Of a DNA stretch of 36,685 bases, positions 21,393-29,079 are shown piece after piece. Origin of the DNA: a virus; the IMG/VR virus record IMGVR_UViG_3300037502_000642, positions 1-36,685 of that record; one strand, written 5' to 3'. How positions within the stretch are numbered: position 1 is the first letter of the stretch; each line of letters begins with the position of its first letter. The position numbers and the translations under genes are program-made. Under the pieces are notes generated by a model. The model worked only from the letters and a program-made list of their open reading frames with translations. It made no database searches and was not told the origin of the DNA.

Positions 21393-21678
21393 ATTTATCG
21401 CAAAGTGGGAACACATCCTTGAAGATGTTGAGAAGCAGAAAATTCCTATACAGTTTATTAAAAAATTAATAATCAAATTACAGGGAAAGAAACAACAAAC
21501 TATCAACATCTCAAGGATGCTGGATCAAGGGTTGGATCCCGATCAAATTGAAGAAGCAGTAAGTCGTAAGTTATTCGAACTAGATGAACAAGTTGTAAGT
21601 GTAGAGTTTGTTTTGAACGTTCAAAGTATTGCAGATACCGTTCAGCCGGAAACGGATCGCTTGCTGAATAAACTATGA
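21382..21678 (+). CDS. Unknown 98-residue helical protein
   Basis: It overlaps the previous gene by 11 bases and the DHFR gene by 4 (ATGA). The product is helical, with MSPEFIAKWEHILEDVEKQK at the start and a DPDQIEEAVSRKLFELDE segment in which the DPDQ turn followed by an amphipathic helix recalls small DNA-binding or adaptor folds. No catalytic residues are obvious. Its place in the overlapping run before DHFR suggests expression with nucleotide metabolism genes. The family is not recognised. Confidence 0.65.
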   Translation: MSPEFIAKWEHILEDVEKQKIPIQFIKKLIIKLQGKKQQTINISRMLDQGLDPDQIEEAVSRKLFELDEQVVSVEFVLNVQSIADTVQPETDRLLNKL

Positions 21679-22127
21679 AACTTATATTAGCCTGTGATCC
21701 TAAGGGTGGGATCGGATATAAAAACAAATTGCCTTGGGATAAAATCCAAGGCGATTTGCCAAGATTTAAACGATTAACAGAAAATGGCATTGTGGTCATG
21801 GGTCGTAATACTTGGGAAAGTCTGCCTAAGAAACCGTTACCTAATAGGGTAAACGTTGTCATAAGCAGAACTATGCCACCAAATGATGACGCTATTGTGT
21901 TACCTAATATTGGAAGATTAAAAGATGCAGATGGCGCTTGGATAATAGGCGGTGCAAGTTTAATAGAATCAGTTTGGGAACACATTAAAGAAATACATTT
22001 AACACTTGTGTTAGCCGAATACACTTGTGATACTTACGTTGATATTGTAAAATTAAAGAAAGATTTTATGCAAGTGACGGGAAGTGGTCACGGAGATCAT
22101 TCATATGAGGTTTGGAAACGTAGATGA
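21675..22127 (+). CDS. folA: Dihydrofolate reductase
   Basis: This 150-residue protein has the classic DHFR layout: an N-terminal strand MKLILACDPKGGIGYKNKLP, then W21 and the catalytic acid D27 in GDLPRFK, the NADPH-binding VMGRNTWESLP, and VNVVISR. Further on, WIIGGASLIE matches the conserved (I/F)GGA segment, and the C-terminal strands include IHLTLV and GHGDHSYEVWKR. It reduces dihydrofolate to tetrahydrofolate and so restores the cofactor used up by the thymidylate synthase encoded next. The two genes overlap by 4 bases, as frd and td do in T4. The length is normal for a small bacterial or phage type. Confidence 0.95.
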   Translation: MKLILACDPKGGIGYKNKLPWDKIQGDLPRFKRLTENGIVVMGRNTWESLPKKPLPNRVNVVISRTMPPNDDAIVLPNIGRLKDADGAWIIGGASLIESVWEHIKEIHLTLVLAEYTCDTYVDIVKLKKDFMQVTGSGHGDHSYEVWKRR

Positions 22128-23023
22128 AACAGTATCATGATTTATTAGAAGATATATTAAAGAACGGTGAGGTAAAAGATGATAGAACTGGCGTGGGCAC
22201 TATTAGTGTGTTTGGTCGGCATCTTCGTTTTGACCTTAATACCGGTTTTCCAGCAATCACTACAAAGAAGTTGGCTTGGAAGGCTTGTGTGGGCGAGTTA
22301 CTTTGGTTTATTGAAGGTAGTAACGATGAACGTAGACTGGCGGAAATTACGCATGGGTCGAAAGAAGGGACGGTCACGATCTGGACGCCAAATGCATTAG
22401 CACCCTATTGGAAAGATAAGGCTAAGTTCGAAGGTGATCTAGGTCGTGTATACGGCGTACAATGGCGTCACTGGAAAAAGAATACTGAACGTTGGGACTT
22501 TGGTAAAGCACATTTAGGTGGACAGCGTTTGGCGGTAGATCAAACAGAAGTAGATCAATTAATTAATTTAATTGAAGGAATTAAAAAAGATCCAAATGGA
22601 CGTAGACATATTCTTAGTGCTTGGAACGTAGCAGAGATGGATGAGATGGCATTGCCCCCGTGTCATGTAATGAGTCAATATTATGTCAACAAAGATAAAA
22701 AACTATCTTGTCATATGTACCAGCGCAGTGTGGATGTGTTTCTTGGTTTACCTTTTAACATTGCTAGCTATGCGTTACTCACTCATTTGATTGCACAGGT
22801 ATGTGACTTGCGTGTAGGTGAACTAATTATTAGTATGGGAGACACACATATCTATAATGATCATATTGAACAAGTCAAAGAACAATTAACTAGAGATATA
22901 CTAGCGGCCCCTGCATTAGTATTAAATCCTAAGATTAAAGATATCACTAAATTTACCATGCAAGATATTAATCTATTGAACTATACCTCACATGGTCCAC
23001 TTAAGGCTAACATGGCAGTATGA
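22124..23023 (+). CDS. thyA: Thymidylate synthase
   Basis: The 299-residue enzyme carries the ThyA signatures: the phosphate-binding DRTGVGT (20-26), W61-F-I-E-G-S, GRVYGVQWR (108-116), PNGRRHILSAWN with the Arg pair (158-169), the catalytic Cys180 in LPPCH, and SCHMYQRSVDVFLGLPFNIASYA, GDTHIYNDH near the C terminus. It methylates dUMP to dTMP with methylene-tetrahydrofolate, producing dihydrofolate for the adjacent reductase. There is no intron, unlike T4 td. It overlaps both neighbours by 4 bases. Confidence 0.97.
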   Translation: MKQYHDLLEDILKNGEVKDDRTGVGTISVFGRHLRFDLNTGFPAITTKKLAWKACVGELLWFIEGSNDERRLAEITHGSKEGTVTIWTPNALAPYWKDKAKFEGDLGRVYGVQWRHWKKNTERWDFGKAHLGGQRLAVDQTEVDQLINLIEGIKKDPNGRRHILSAWNVAEMDEMALPPCHVMSQYYVNKDKKLSCHMYQRSVDVFLGLPFNIASYALLTHLIAQVCDLRVGELIISMGDTHIYNDHIEQVKEQLTRDILAAPALVLNPKIKDITKFTMQDINLLNYTSHGPLKANMAV

Positions 23024-23265
23024 GTAACGTAAACGTAGTTGTACATAAATTTCGTATGGGTGATGTTGAGGATCCTCAGTTATATGCTGCCGAACCATTA
23101 TATAAATGGGAACATAGCGAAGTAGGTCAATGGGTCATGAAGCATGCTATAGATCAACCTACTTGGAATTTAATTCCTAACCTAGACATATATGGACATG
23201 AAGTGATTATAAGAGCAACATTAAGACCAGAAGATTATACATATTGGAAATTAAAGTATGAGTAA
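23020..23265 (+). CDS. Unknown 81-residue protein
   Basis: The gene lies between thyA and the epimerase gene, overlapping both (4 and 8 bases). The protein (start MSNVNVVVHKFRMGDVEDP, with YKWEHSEVGQWVMKH and a final TYWKLKYE) looks like a compact alpha/beta fold of the type that recurs as a small unknown in T4-like phages. I see no active site. Full overlap on both sides argues that it is a true gene, translated with its neighbours. Confidence 0.7.
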   Translation: MSNVNVVVHKFRMGDVEDPQLYAAEPLYKWEHSEVGQWVMKHAIDQPTWNLIPNLDIYGHEVIIRATLRPEDYTYWKLKYE

Positions 23266-24238
23266 AATATTAGTAACAGGTGGGTTAGGATTAATAGGTC
23301 ACCACGTAGTAAATCTATTAGAAAACTTAGGACATGATGTTATCATAACAGATACACAAACTAATTATGGAATCATTCCTCAAGACGAGATTGATTACTT
23401 AATAAAGGAACGTAAGAAGAAAATCAAAAAGGCATTGATTTATAAATTTGATATTTGTGACCAGCGCAATTTAGATTGGTTGTTTGCCGCAAACAAGTTT
23501 GATATCGTCATACACATGGCAAGTTTTCCAAGACAGAAAGTTGTCAATGCTAATCCAATTATTGGTAGTCGTGTGATGAGTGAAGGATTACTTAACTTAT
23601 GCGAACTCAGTAAAAAATATAATGTAAAAAAGTTTGTTTACATAAGTAGTAGTATGGTATACGGGACATTTCCCGACGATGTGACTGAGGATTATAATTG
23701 CAAGCCTCAAGGTCAATATGGAATTTTAAAACTTGCAGGAGAACACCTTGTTAAAGATTACGCACGTAGAGGCAGTTTTAGTTATGTTGTTATTCGTCCT
23801 AGCGCAGTATACGGGCCTCTTGATGTGGAAGATAGAGTTATTGCAAAATTTATGCTCACTGCAATGCGAGGCGGAATGCTCAAGGTTAATGGAGCAGGAG
23901 AGACCCTTGACTTCACCTATGTTGAAGATGCCGCAATTGGAATCGTCAACGCCTCACTTAGTACAAACACCGATAATAAAACCTACAATATAACAAAGAG
24001 CCATAGTAGAAGTTTATTGTATGCAGCCGAACTTGCTGTCAAAATTGTAGGTAAAGGTAGTATTGAAGTCAAAGATAGAGACTTAGATTTTCCTAGTCGC
24101 GGTGCATTAAATATTGAAGCAGCCAAACGTGACTTTGGGTATGATCCGCAAGTTGATGTAGAAGAGGGTTTTCAAAAATATTATGAATGGCTCAGCAATA
24201 GCCCATTTTGGCTTAGCAAGACAGTACCGCAATCTTAA
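23258..24238 (+). CDS. NAD-dependent epimerase/dehydratase (extended SDR)
   Basis: This 326-residue protein has the Rossmann glycine motif GGLGLIG (residues 8-14), D32 of the NAD-ribose site, DI/C-D in FDICDQRN near 64-71, the HMASF strand, the catalytic SSSMVYG (130-136) and Y154-xxx-K158. Family members convert nucleotide sugars (4-epimerisation, dehydration). The closest partner is the DegT-type aminotransferase that starts within its 3' end, so the two probably make an amino sugar. Precise substrate specificity cannot be read. It overlaps the preceding small gene by 8 bases. Confidence 0.9.
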   Translation: MSKILVTGGLGLIGHHVVNLLENLGHDVIITDTQTNYGIIPQDEIDYLIKERKKKIKKALIYKFDICDQRNLDWLFAANKFDIVIHMASFPRQKVVNANPIIGSRVMSEGLLNLCELSKKYNVKKFVYISSSMVYGTFPDDVTEDYNCKPQGQYGILKLAGEHLVKDYARRGSFSYVVIRPSAVYGPLDVEDRVIAKFMLTAMRGGMLKVNGAGETLDFTYVEDAAIGIVNASLSTNTDNKTYNITKSHSRSLLYAAELAVKIVGKGSIEVKDRDLDFPSRGALNIEAAKRDFGYDPQVDVEEGFQKYYEWLSNSPFWLSKTVPQS

Positions 24239-25259
24239 AGACGAATTATTAGAAGCAACTGACCAAGCATTACGTGAGGGCTGCCTTATGGCAGGCCCTT
24301 ACACCAATAAGTTTGAAACTTGGCTAGCGTTAAAGACTGGTGCAGAGTTTGCAGTTACCGTACATAGCGGTACGCAAGCATTAGAAATTATAGCACTGTT
24401 TCTAAGATCACAATGGTTTGTTACTGTACAATCAGAAATGAAACCTAGTGTTTACATTCCTAACGTAACCTATCCCGCTACATTAAATGCATTTATAAAT
24501 GCTGACTGGGATGTTGAACTAGTTGATACTGATAAGAACGGATTGATCAACCAAGAACATTTAGACAGGTTGCAGATGTTTTCGTTCATATGTATGGTAG
24601 GACTATATGGTGCTAGAACCCCTGATGCTACTTCCAATCATATTATTGACGGTGCGCAACATTGGCTGGTAGCAGACAAGAACACAATGGGCATTGGTAT
24701 GGCTATCAGTTTTGACCCTACTAAGAATCTTCCTAGTAGTGGCAACGGTGGTGCGATTGTAACTAATGATAGAGAACTATACGAGTTTGCATATAACTAT
24801 CGTAGTAACAGCAAACCTGATTGGCATCAAATGTCAGGAACTAATAGCAGAATGAGCGAATTAGATTGCGCACATTTACTAGTACGTTCACGACATATTG
24901 ATAGTTGGCAATGGCGCAGGAAACAAATTAGGTATTATTATTTGGAGCAATTTAAGAATTTACCTGTACATTGCTTAAGTAGAGATTTTCAAGTACATGC
25001 GGATCAAAAGTTTGTGATTTACACAGACCACAGAGATGATCTACACGAACATTTAAAGAAACATAATATAGAATCTAAAGTTCATTATACACATGCATTG
25101 AGCGAACTACCTATATCTAAGTACTTGAAAAGGCCTGATATGCTAAGTACTAGCGTTATGCTGACTAGGGGTGTATTAAGTCTACCCATTTATCCTGAAT
25201 TGACGGACGGAGAAGTTGAATATATTTCCTCCGTAGTACGCAAATTCTACGATAAATAA
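24183..25259 (+). CDS. DegT/DnrJ/EryC1/StrS-type sugar aminotransferase
   Basis: The 358-residue protein fits the PLP-dependent sugar aminotransferase family: HSGTQALEI (61-69) binds the cofactor phosphate, IPNVTYPATLNA (92-103) is the conserved segment of this group, D156 in IIDGAQHW is the pyridine-binding Asp, and K181 in SFDPTKNLPSSGNGG is the Schiff-base Lys. The C-terminal part includes KVHYTHALSELP. It probably aminates a keto-sugar nucleotide made by the epimerase/dehydratase, whose gene it overlaps by 56 bases. This large overlap is unusual; the next in-frame Met is at residue 36, within the conserved region, so the start is likely right. Confidence 0.88.
   Translation: MNGSAIAHFGLARQYRNLKDELLEATDQALREGCLMAGPYTNKFETWLALKTGAEFAVTVHSGTQALEIIALFLRSQWFVTVQSEMKPSVYIPNVTYPATLNAFINADWDVELVDTDKNGLINQEHLDRLQMFSFICMVGLYGARTPDATSNHIIDGAQHWLVADKNTMGIGMAISFDPTKNLPSSGNGGAIVTNDRELYEFAYNYRSNSKPDWHQMSGTNSRMSELDCAHLLVRSRHIDSWQWRRKQIRYYYLEQFKNLPVHCLSRDFQVHADQKFVIYTDHRDDLHEHLKKHNIESKVHYTHALSELPISKYLKRPDMLSTSVMLTRGVLSLPIYPELTDGEVEYISSVVRKFYDK
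25251..25258 (+). promoter_or_regulatory. Late box GATAAATA, five bases before the ATG
   Basis: It lies across the last codons of the aminotransferase gene. Five bases separate the last A from ATG 25264, so the lysis genes should start on a leaderless late mRNA. Confidence 0.6.
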
Positions 25260-25263
25260 CTGT

Positions 25264-25761
25264 ATGTGGATCTTTACAATCGCCCCCGAATGGGTCATAC
25301 ATCTTATATTTTCAGTAGGATTACTAGGAGTAATCGCAGGATTTGTATTGGGTTTCATACCCTTTATTAATAGATATCTACTGCCTATTAAAATAATCAG
25401 TCTGATTGTGTTTGCATTTGGTCTATACCTTGAGGGAGGCCTTGCAGACAATAAAGAATGGCAACTTAAAGTAAAAGAAGTTGAAGCAAAAGTGGCCAAA
25501 GCAGAAGCAGAGGCTGCAAATGCAAACACACAATTACAGGCAGTGTTAACTAATAAAACTGACGTAATAAAGCAAAAGGGCGATACTATTATAAAATACG
25601 TAGATCGTTATAGAGATAGAGAAGTGTTAAAAACTGTAGAAGGACCTGAGAGAGTTAGAGTAGAAGAAGTTATCAAATATGTAGAAACTTGCCCTGTCCC
25701 CAAAGAACTTATTGATATTCATAATCAGGCTGCAGGAATGAATAAAGGGGACAAGAAATGA
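25264..25761 (+). CDS. Inner-membrane spanin-like protein (Rz-like)
   Basis: The 165-residue protein has two hydrophobic segments near the N terminus (about residues 11-33 and 36-58), then a long charged coiled coil (KEVEAKVAKAEAEAANANTQ and on to about 125) and a short Pro/Cys-containing tail (VETCPVPKELIDI). It overlaps by 4 bases a gene for a small lipoprotein, which is the standard layout of i-spanin/o-spanin pairs. Together they fuse inner and outer membranes in the final step of lysis of Gram-negative hosts. Two N-terminal spans rather than one are unusual for Rz. Late-box control fits a lysis role. No holin or endolysin was seen in this window. Confidence 0.6.
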   Translation: MWIFTIAPEWVIHLIFSVGLLGVIAGFVLGFIPFINRYLLPIKIISLIVFAFGLYLEGGLADNKEWQLKVKEVEAKVAKAEAEAANANTQLQAVLTNKTDVIKQKGDTIIKYVDRYRDREVLKTVEGPERVRVEEVIKYVETCPVPKELIDIHNQAAGMNKGDKK

Positions 25762-26036
25762 GATTTATTCTAGCGTTATCATTAGTAATTTTATTGTCAG
25801 GGTGCAGTTTGTTTAGGCAGCCCGTTCCCGTAGTTCCTAAGTTCCCTGAGGCTACTCCTGAATTGCTAAAGAAATGTGAAGAATTGAGAAAAGTAGAGGG
25901 TGATCAAGTACTGATTACGGAACTACTAAGAGCCGTTGTACATAACTATTCATTGTATTATCAATGCTCAACTAAGGTAGAGGGTTGGCAAGAGTGGTAT
26001 GAAACACAAAAGAAAATATATGAAAACATTAAATGA
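25758..26036 (+). CDS. Outer-membrane lipoprotein, o-spanin-like (Rz1-like)
   Basis: The 92-residue product starts with a lipoprotein signal peptide ending in the lipobox LSGC (Cys17). The mature part is Pro-rich at once (RQPVPVVPKFPEATPELLKKC), as in Rz1 proteins, followed by LITELLRAVVHNYSLYYQCS and WQEWYETQKKIYENI. Cys residues at the end of the Pro-rich part and in YYQC could link the complex. It starts in an ATGA overlap with the i-spanin-like gene. It is the best candidate for the outer-membrane half of the spanin complex. Confidence 0.7.
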   Translation: MRFILALSLVILLSGCSLFRQPVPVVPKFPEATPELLKKCEELRKVEGDQVLITELLRAVVHNYSLYYQCSTKVEGWQEWYETQKKIYENIK

Positions 26037-26044
26037 GGCATAAC

Positions 26045-26305
26045 ATGAAAACTATAATAGTCGCAGTTATTGCGTTAGGATTAGCAGGATGTGCAACTGC
26101 AAACAAAGAACAGTTATATTATGACGCTAGCAAAGCAATTAGTAAAGATTTGACTGTAGCACAATCAGCATGTTGGGGTGCTATAGGTGAGATTGCAAAG
26201 GGTGCAAGTGATAGCGTTAAAATCAATGCTATTGCGCTTGCTGAAAAGTGCAAAAACGATCCTGTAAAAGTAACTCCACCTAAAAAGAACTGGTTTGGTT
26301 TCTAA
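26045..26305 (+). CDS. Small lipoprotein
   Basis: I choose ATG 26045 (86 residues) because TGAGG lies at the right distance and the signal peptide then begins MKTIIVAV; an ATG at 26033 overlapping the previous stop would add four residues and has no ribosome site. The signal ends in the lipobox LAGC (Cys16 from this start). The mature part is helical (YYDASKAISKDLTVAQSACW, then KINAIALAEKCKND) and ends in PPKKNWFGF. It is probably anchored in the inner or outer membrane. As third gene of the lysis-like group it may assist lysis or surface exclusion; neither is shown. Confidence 0.7.
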   Translation: MKTIIVAVIALGLAGCATANKEQLYYDASKAISKDLTVAQSACWGAIGEIAKGASDSVKINAIALAEKCKNDPVKVTPPKKNWFGF

Positions 26306-26309
26306 GCCC

Positions 26310-26330
26310 TATACTGATAAATACAGTATA
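26310..26330 (+). promoter_or_regulatory. Late box framed by a perfect inverted repeat
   Basis: TATACTG (26310-26316) and CAGTATA (26324-26330) are exact inverted copies, and the seven bases between them are ATAAATA, the core of the late box GATAAATA (26316-26323). The expected start (about 26329) lies at the end of the right arm. The next ATG is at 26347. Confidence 0.6.
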
Positions 26331-26346
26331 ACTTTGGAATATTGAT

Positions 26347-26883
26347 ATGGCAACACAACAAGTAATTAATATAGGTACACTACCAAACGACGGTGAAGGT
26401 GATCCGTTACGTGTTGCCTTTGGAAAGATTAATAATAATTTTAGTAATCTTTTTGCTACCTTTGTTAATACAAGTAATACATATAGTACAGGGAATACAC
26501 CTGGCCAAGTAATATTTGAAACTCCTGTCAGTAGTTTTACTAATGGGGTTTTTACTATTCGCTCCAATGATCCAGGTACGGATGATGCGCAAAATATAAC
26601 CTTATCTGCCCAACTAAACACAGCAGGCAATGGAGTAAAATTTACCGGATACGCAACTACTTTTACAGGTAATGCTATATGTAATTATGATATGGACGTG
26701 TTTGGTTCTAATGTCAGAGTTTTAGTAAGTCCATTTACTACAGCATCATTGTTTCATTTTGTATCTTCTCAAATAATGTATGTTGGTAATCCTATACCAG
26801 GTCTTGAATTACAACTTGATGGATATCCAATTGGTCAAGTTATGTCAACTGAGAATGATTATAACATTACTACAGAAGATTAA
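26347..26883 (+). CDS. Virion structural protein (fibre/baseplate type)
   Basis: The 178-residue protein opens with INIGTLPNDGEGDPLRVAFG and KINNNFSNLFA, a start that I associate with N-terminal domains of phage tail and fibre proteins. The rest is beta-rich and poor in charged residues (TFTGNAICNYDMDVFGSN, VRVLVSPFTTASLFHF), as typical for trimeric fibre or baseplate modules. No signal peptide. Late promoter control agrees with a virion role. A weak ribosome site (TTGGAA) precedes the ATG. Confidence 0.65.
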   Translation: MATQQVINIGTLPNDGEGDPLRVAFGKINNNFSNLFATFVNTSNTYSTGNTPGQVIFETPVSSFTNGVFTIRSNDPGTDDAQNITLSAQLNTAGNGVKFTGYATTFTGNAICNYDMDVFGSNVRVLVSPFTTASLFHFVSSQIMYVGNPIPGLELQLDGYPIGQVMSTENDYNITTED

Positions 26884-26884
26884 T

Positions 26885-27289
26885 ATGAGGGCTAGAGAGT
26901 TTATTACCGAACAAAAACTAAGTGATGCACACGACGGGTTGGATGTAGCATCAAAAGCCCTACCTAACACCTATATAATTCCTGACTTAAAAAATAACGA
27001 CTTTTACGATTTATATCGTTTTGGTGTTGCTATAGCAGCGGTTCGAGGAGAGCAGGGCAATGGTGATGGGGTACATGATGGAAATGAACCTAAATTCAGA
27101 GCAACTAGTTTATGGGGAGAACAACAAGTTGTAAGTAGTTTTGACCCTAATGTTGGTAAAGTTATTGACAAAGCGTTAGCAAAAGTAAACAAGCATGGTA
27201 AAAAGGCTGTTAGTACTCCTAGCAGTGACGAAATGGATGATACACTAACAGTATCACCTATGAAGCCCTTTAAAGGATACAAGAGATGA
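26885..27289 (+). CDS. Small protein with a T4 capsid-targeting-like N terminus
   Basis: The start is ATG 26885, directly after the structural gene; the longer frame from 26780 lies inside that gene. The 134-residue protein starts MRAREFITE, very like the capsid-targeting sequence of T4 internal proteins (MKTYQEFIAE), and ITE fits the gp21 protease rule (I/L)-x-E. It ends SPMKPFKGYKR. The next gene's product starts and ends alike. The middle includes DLYRFGVAIAAVRGEQG and a Ser/Thr-rich linker. I infer that it is packaged in the head and its leader cut by the prohead protease; a different structural role is possible. Confidence 0.7.
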   Translation: MRAREFITEQKLSDAHDGLDVASKALPNTYIIPDLKNNDFYDLYRFGVAIAAVRGEQGNGDGVHDGNEPKFRATSLWGEQQVVSSFDPNVGKVIDKALAKVNKHGKKAVSTPSSDEMDDTLTVSPMKPFKGYKR

Positions 27290-27660
27290 GGGCTAAAGAG
27301 TTTATTATAGAACGTACTATAGGACATCCTACAAAACGCCAACGTTTTGCCACTAGAGGTTTACACAAGTTCCGTGACCCCGGTGGGTATGATAGAACAT
27401 ACGAACTAAACCGTATTATGATGGCTACTGCATGTGCAGATGGTACTACTCCATTAGAATTAGACGCTGAAACATGGAGTGGTAGATATAACACCGCGCA
27501 TCCATACACAGACCTTGAACATAAGATGTTAAAGCAAGCCTTTAAAGCAGTAGGTAGCGATACTACTGACCTAAATCACGGTGATTTAAATAGTGATGAA
27601 TTACCCGATACTAATATTAAAAGCCCAATAAAGCCTTTTAAAGGGTACAAGAAAAAATAA
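27286..27660 (+). CDS. Small protein with a T4 capsid-targeting-like N terminus
   Basis: This 124-residue protein overlaps the previous gene by 4 bases (ATGA). It starts MRAKEFIIE, where IIE fits the prohead protease rule, and ends SPIKPFKGYKKK, both nearly as in the preceding gene's product. The middle is unlike it: RFATRGLHKFRDPGGYDRTY is basic, and AHPYTDLEHKMLKQAFKAVG is helical. Shared ends with different cores suggest two cargo or core proteins using the same targeting and docking signals. Confidence 0.7.
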   Translation: MRAKEFIIERTIGHPTKRQRFATRGLHKFRDPGGYDRTYELNRIMMATACADGTTPLELDAETWSGRYNTAHPYTDLEHKMLKQAFKAVGSDTTDLNHGDLNSDELPDTNIKSPIKPFKGYKKK

Positions 27661-27709
27661 ATTTGTTGGTTTCTGAGAATAAGTATTGACATAACAGTAC
27701 AGGATTCTC

Positions 27710-28408
27710 ATGCAAAATTTAATAGACATTAATAACACCCTCGATCTAGTAAAACTCAAGTTTTATAACGAATGGCTTTATACAGCCCATATATATGACG
27801 AAGGTGATAGTCCCTTTCACAAGCAACTAACTACACAAGTAGTTAAAGATTACATTGATCCTATTAACTTACCTAAAAATGCTAAGATATTAGATTTGGG
27901 TTGTGGTCCAGGCTATTTCTTAGATGAAATGAAGTCACGTGGATATACAGATGTTACGGGTGTGACATTAAGCCCCGGTGATGTTAAGTTATGCGAAGAT
28001 AAAGGTCACACTATCAAAAAATATGATTTAAGTTTCTTGCCACAAAAAGATGGCTACTACGATGAAAGTGTTGACTTTGTATTCTTGCGTCATGCTCTAG
28101 AGCATAGTCCATATCCTATCTTTAGTTTAATGGAATATAATCGTATTCTAAAACAAGGTGGCAGAATTTATATTGAAGTTCCTGCTCCTGATTGTGAAAG
28201 AATGCATGAATTCAATTTGAATCATTATAGCATTTTAGGGCAAAATCAGTTGGCTGCTCTACTTACACGCACAGGATTCAATATTGAAAGATTTAATAAT
28301 CTTGAGTTTGATTTAAATGTTCCTGACAAAGATGGTAATCCAAAATCAGTTAGAGAAAAGTATTTCTGTGTAGTAGCAGTGAAGCAAAGACCTTTAGATA
28401 TAAAATGA
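27710..28408 (+). CDS. Class I SAM-dependent methyltransferase
   Basis: The 232-residue protein has motif I ILDLGCGPGYFLDEM (residues 60-74), the acidic strand DVTGVTLSPGDV, motif IV-like DFVFLRHALEHSPYP and the post-motif LKQGGRIYIEVPAPD: a complete Methyltransf_11/23-type fold. The HALEH segment is typical of enzymes acting on small molecules or sugars. Substrate unknown. It overlaps the next gene by 4 bases. Upstream lies an inverted repeat TGAGAAT/ATTCTCA (27674-27680, 27704-27710) that abuts the ATG. Confidence 0.85.
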   Translation: MQNLIDINNTLDLVKLKFYNEWLYTAHIYDEGDSPFHKQLTTQVVKDYIDPINLPKNAKILDLGCGPGYFLDEMKSRGYTDVTGVTLSPGDVKLCEDKGHTIKKYDLSFLPQKDGYYDESVDFVFLRHALEHSPYPIFSLMEYNRILKQGGRIYIEVPAPDCERMHEFNLNHYSILGQNQLAALLTRTGFNIERFNNLEFDLNVPDKDGNPKSVREKYFCVVAVKQRPLDIK

Positions 28409-29079
28409 TAGATTTTGACAAGATAAAAAATCTTTTTGTAGTTTATCCTCCCTCTTGTGCAGGAACCCATTTAGGTAATTTATTAAGTTTGCATCCTGCA
28501 TTTAACCCTAAATATAATTGGGACGGTAACTATGAGCAACGCATGATTGAGAATTATATACATACGCATGCACATAGAAAGTTTCATTCTCCTAGATCAT
28601 GTAATGTGCATTTTGATCCATTACAAAAGAATATCAATGATTTTGATAAAGATGATCCATGGTTAAATGAAATGCTTAGTAACGATAAAAAGAATGTGTT
28701 TACTGGTCATTTTACAAATTTTCACAATATGTTTGTAAACACTTTCCTAAGAAAATATAAGCCGTATGCCGCTATGATATTAACTGAGCCTAAAGTTGGA
28801 TCAATAGCATATATCAGAAATCAGTTAAATGGATTTGAAGAAACAAATCCATACAAAAACTATCAAATACCATGTAAGTTCCCTAGCCCCAGTCCTGTTG
28901 ATGGTCTAGACTTTATTACAGAAGAAAATGGATTCTTGCTAGATACAGATGAATTCTTTACTAAAGACGGATTCAAACTACTTAATGAAAAATTGCAAGA
29001 AAATTTAGGTATTACTTTAGACGAAAAATACGAGCCAATACATCATTGTTGGTATGAAATAGCAACATACCACGTATAA
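28405..29079 (+). CDS. P-loop sulfotransferase-like protein, copy 1
   Basis: The 224-residue protein begins with a hydrophobic strand and a loop rich in small residues, KNLFVVYPPSCAGTHLGNLL, resembling the PAPS-binding 5' loop of sulfotransferases, followed by LSLHPAFNP. Mid-protein features are FTGHFTNFHNMFV and YAAMILTEPKVGSIAYIRN, and the end has LLDTDEFFTKDGFKLLNEKL. A paralogue with the same order of motifs follows the next gene (30821-31507). I would guess a sugar- or protein-modifying transferase, but the loop is not canonical. It is co-transcribed with the SAM methyltransferase. Its end abuts a late box and hairpin. Confidence 0.6.
   Translation: MIDFDKIKNLFVVYPPSCAGTHLGNLLSLHPAFNPKYNWDGNYEQRMIENYIHTHAHRKFHSPRSCNVHFDPLQKNINDFDKDDPWLNEMLSNDKKNVFTGHFTNFHNMFVNTFLRKYKPYAAMILTEPKVGSIAYIRNQLNGFEETNPYKNYQIPCKFPSPSPVDGLDFITEENGFLLDTDEFFTKDGFKLLNEKLQENLGITLDEKYEPIHHCWYEIATYHV

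Noticed and set aside
21503-22024. 173-residue minus-strand frame
   Set aside because: It lies opposite to DHFR and the preceding gene, whose frames have clear family motifs; no ribosome site or promoter on the minus strand.
27686-27691. TTGACA as a promoter -35 before the SAM methyltransferase
   Set aside because: No acceptable -10 hexamer occurs 16-18 bases downstream.
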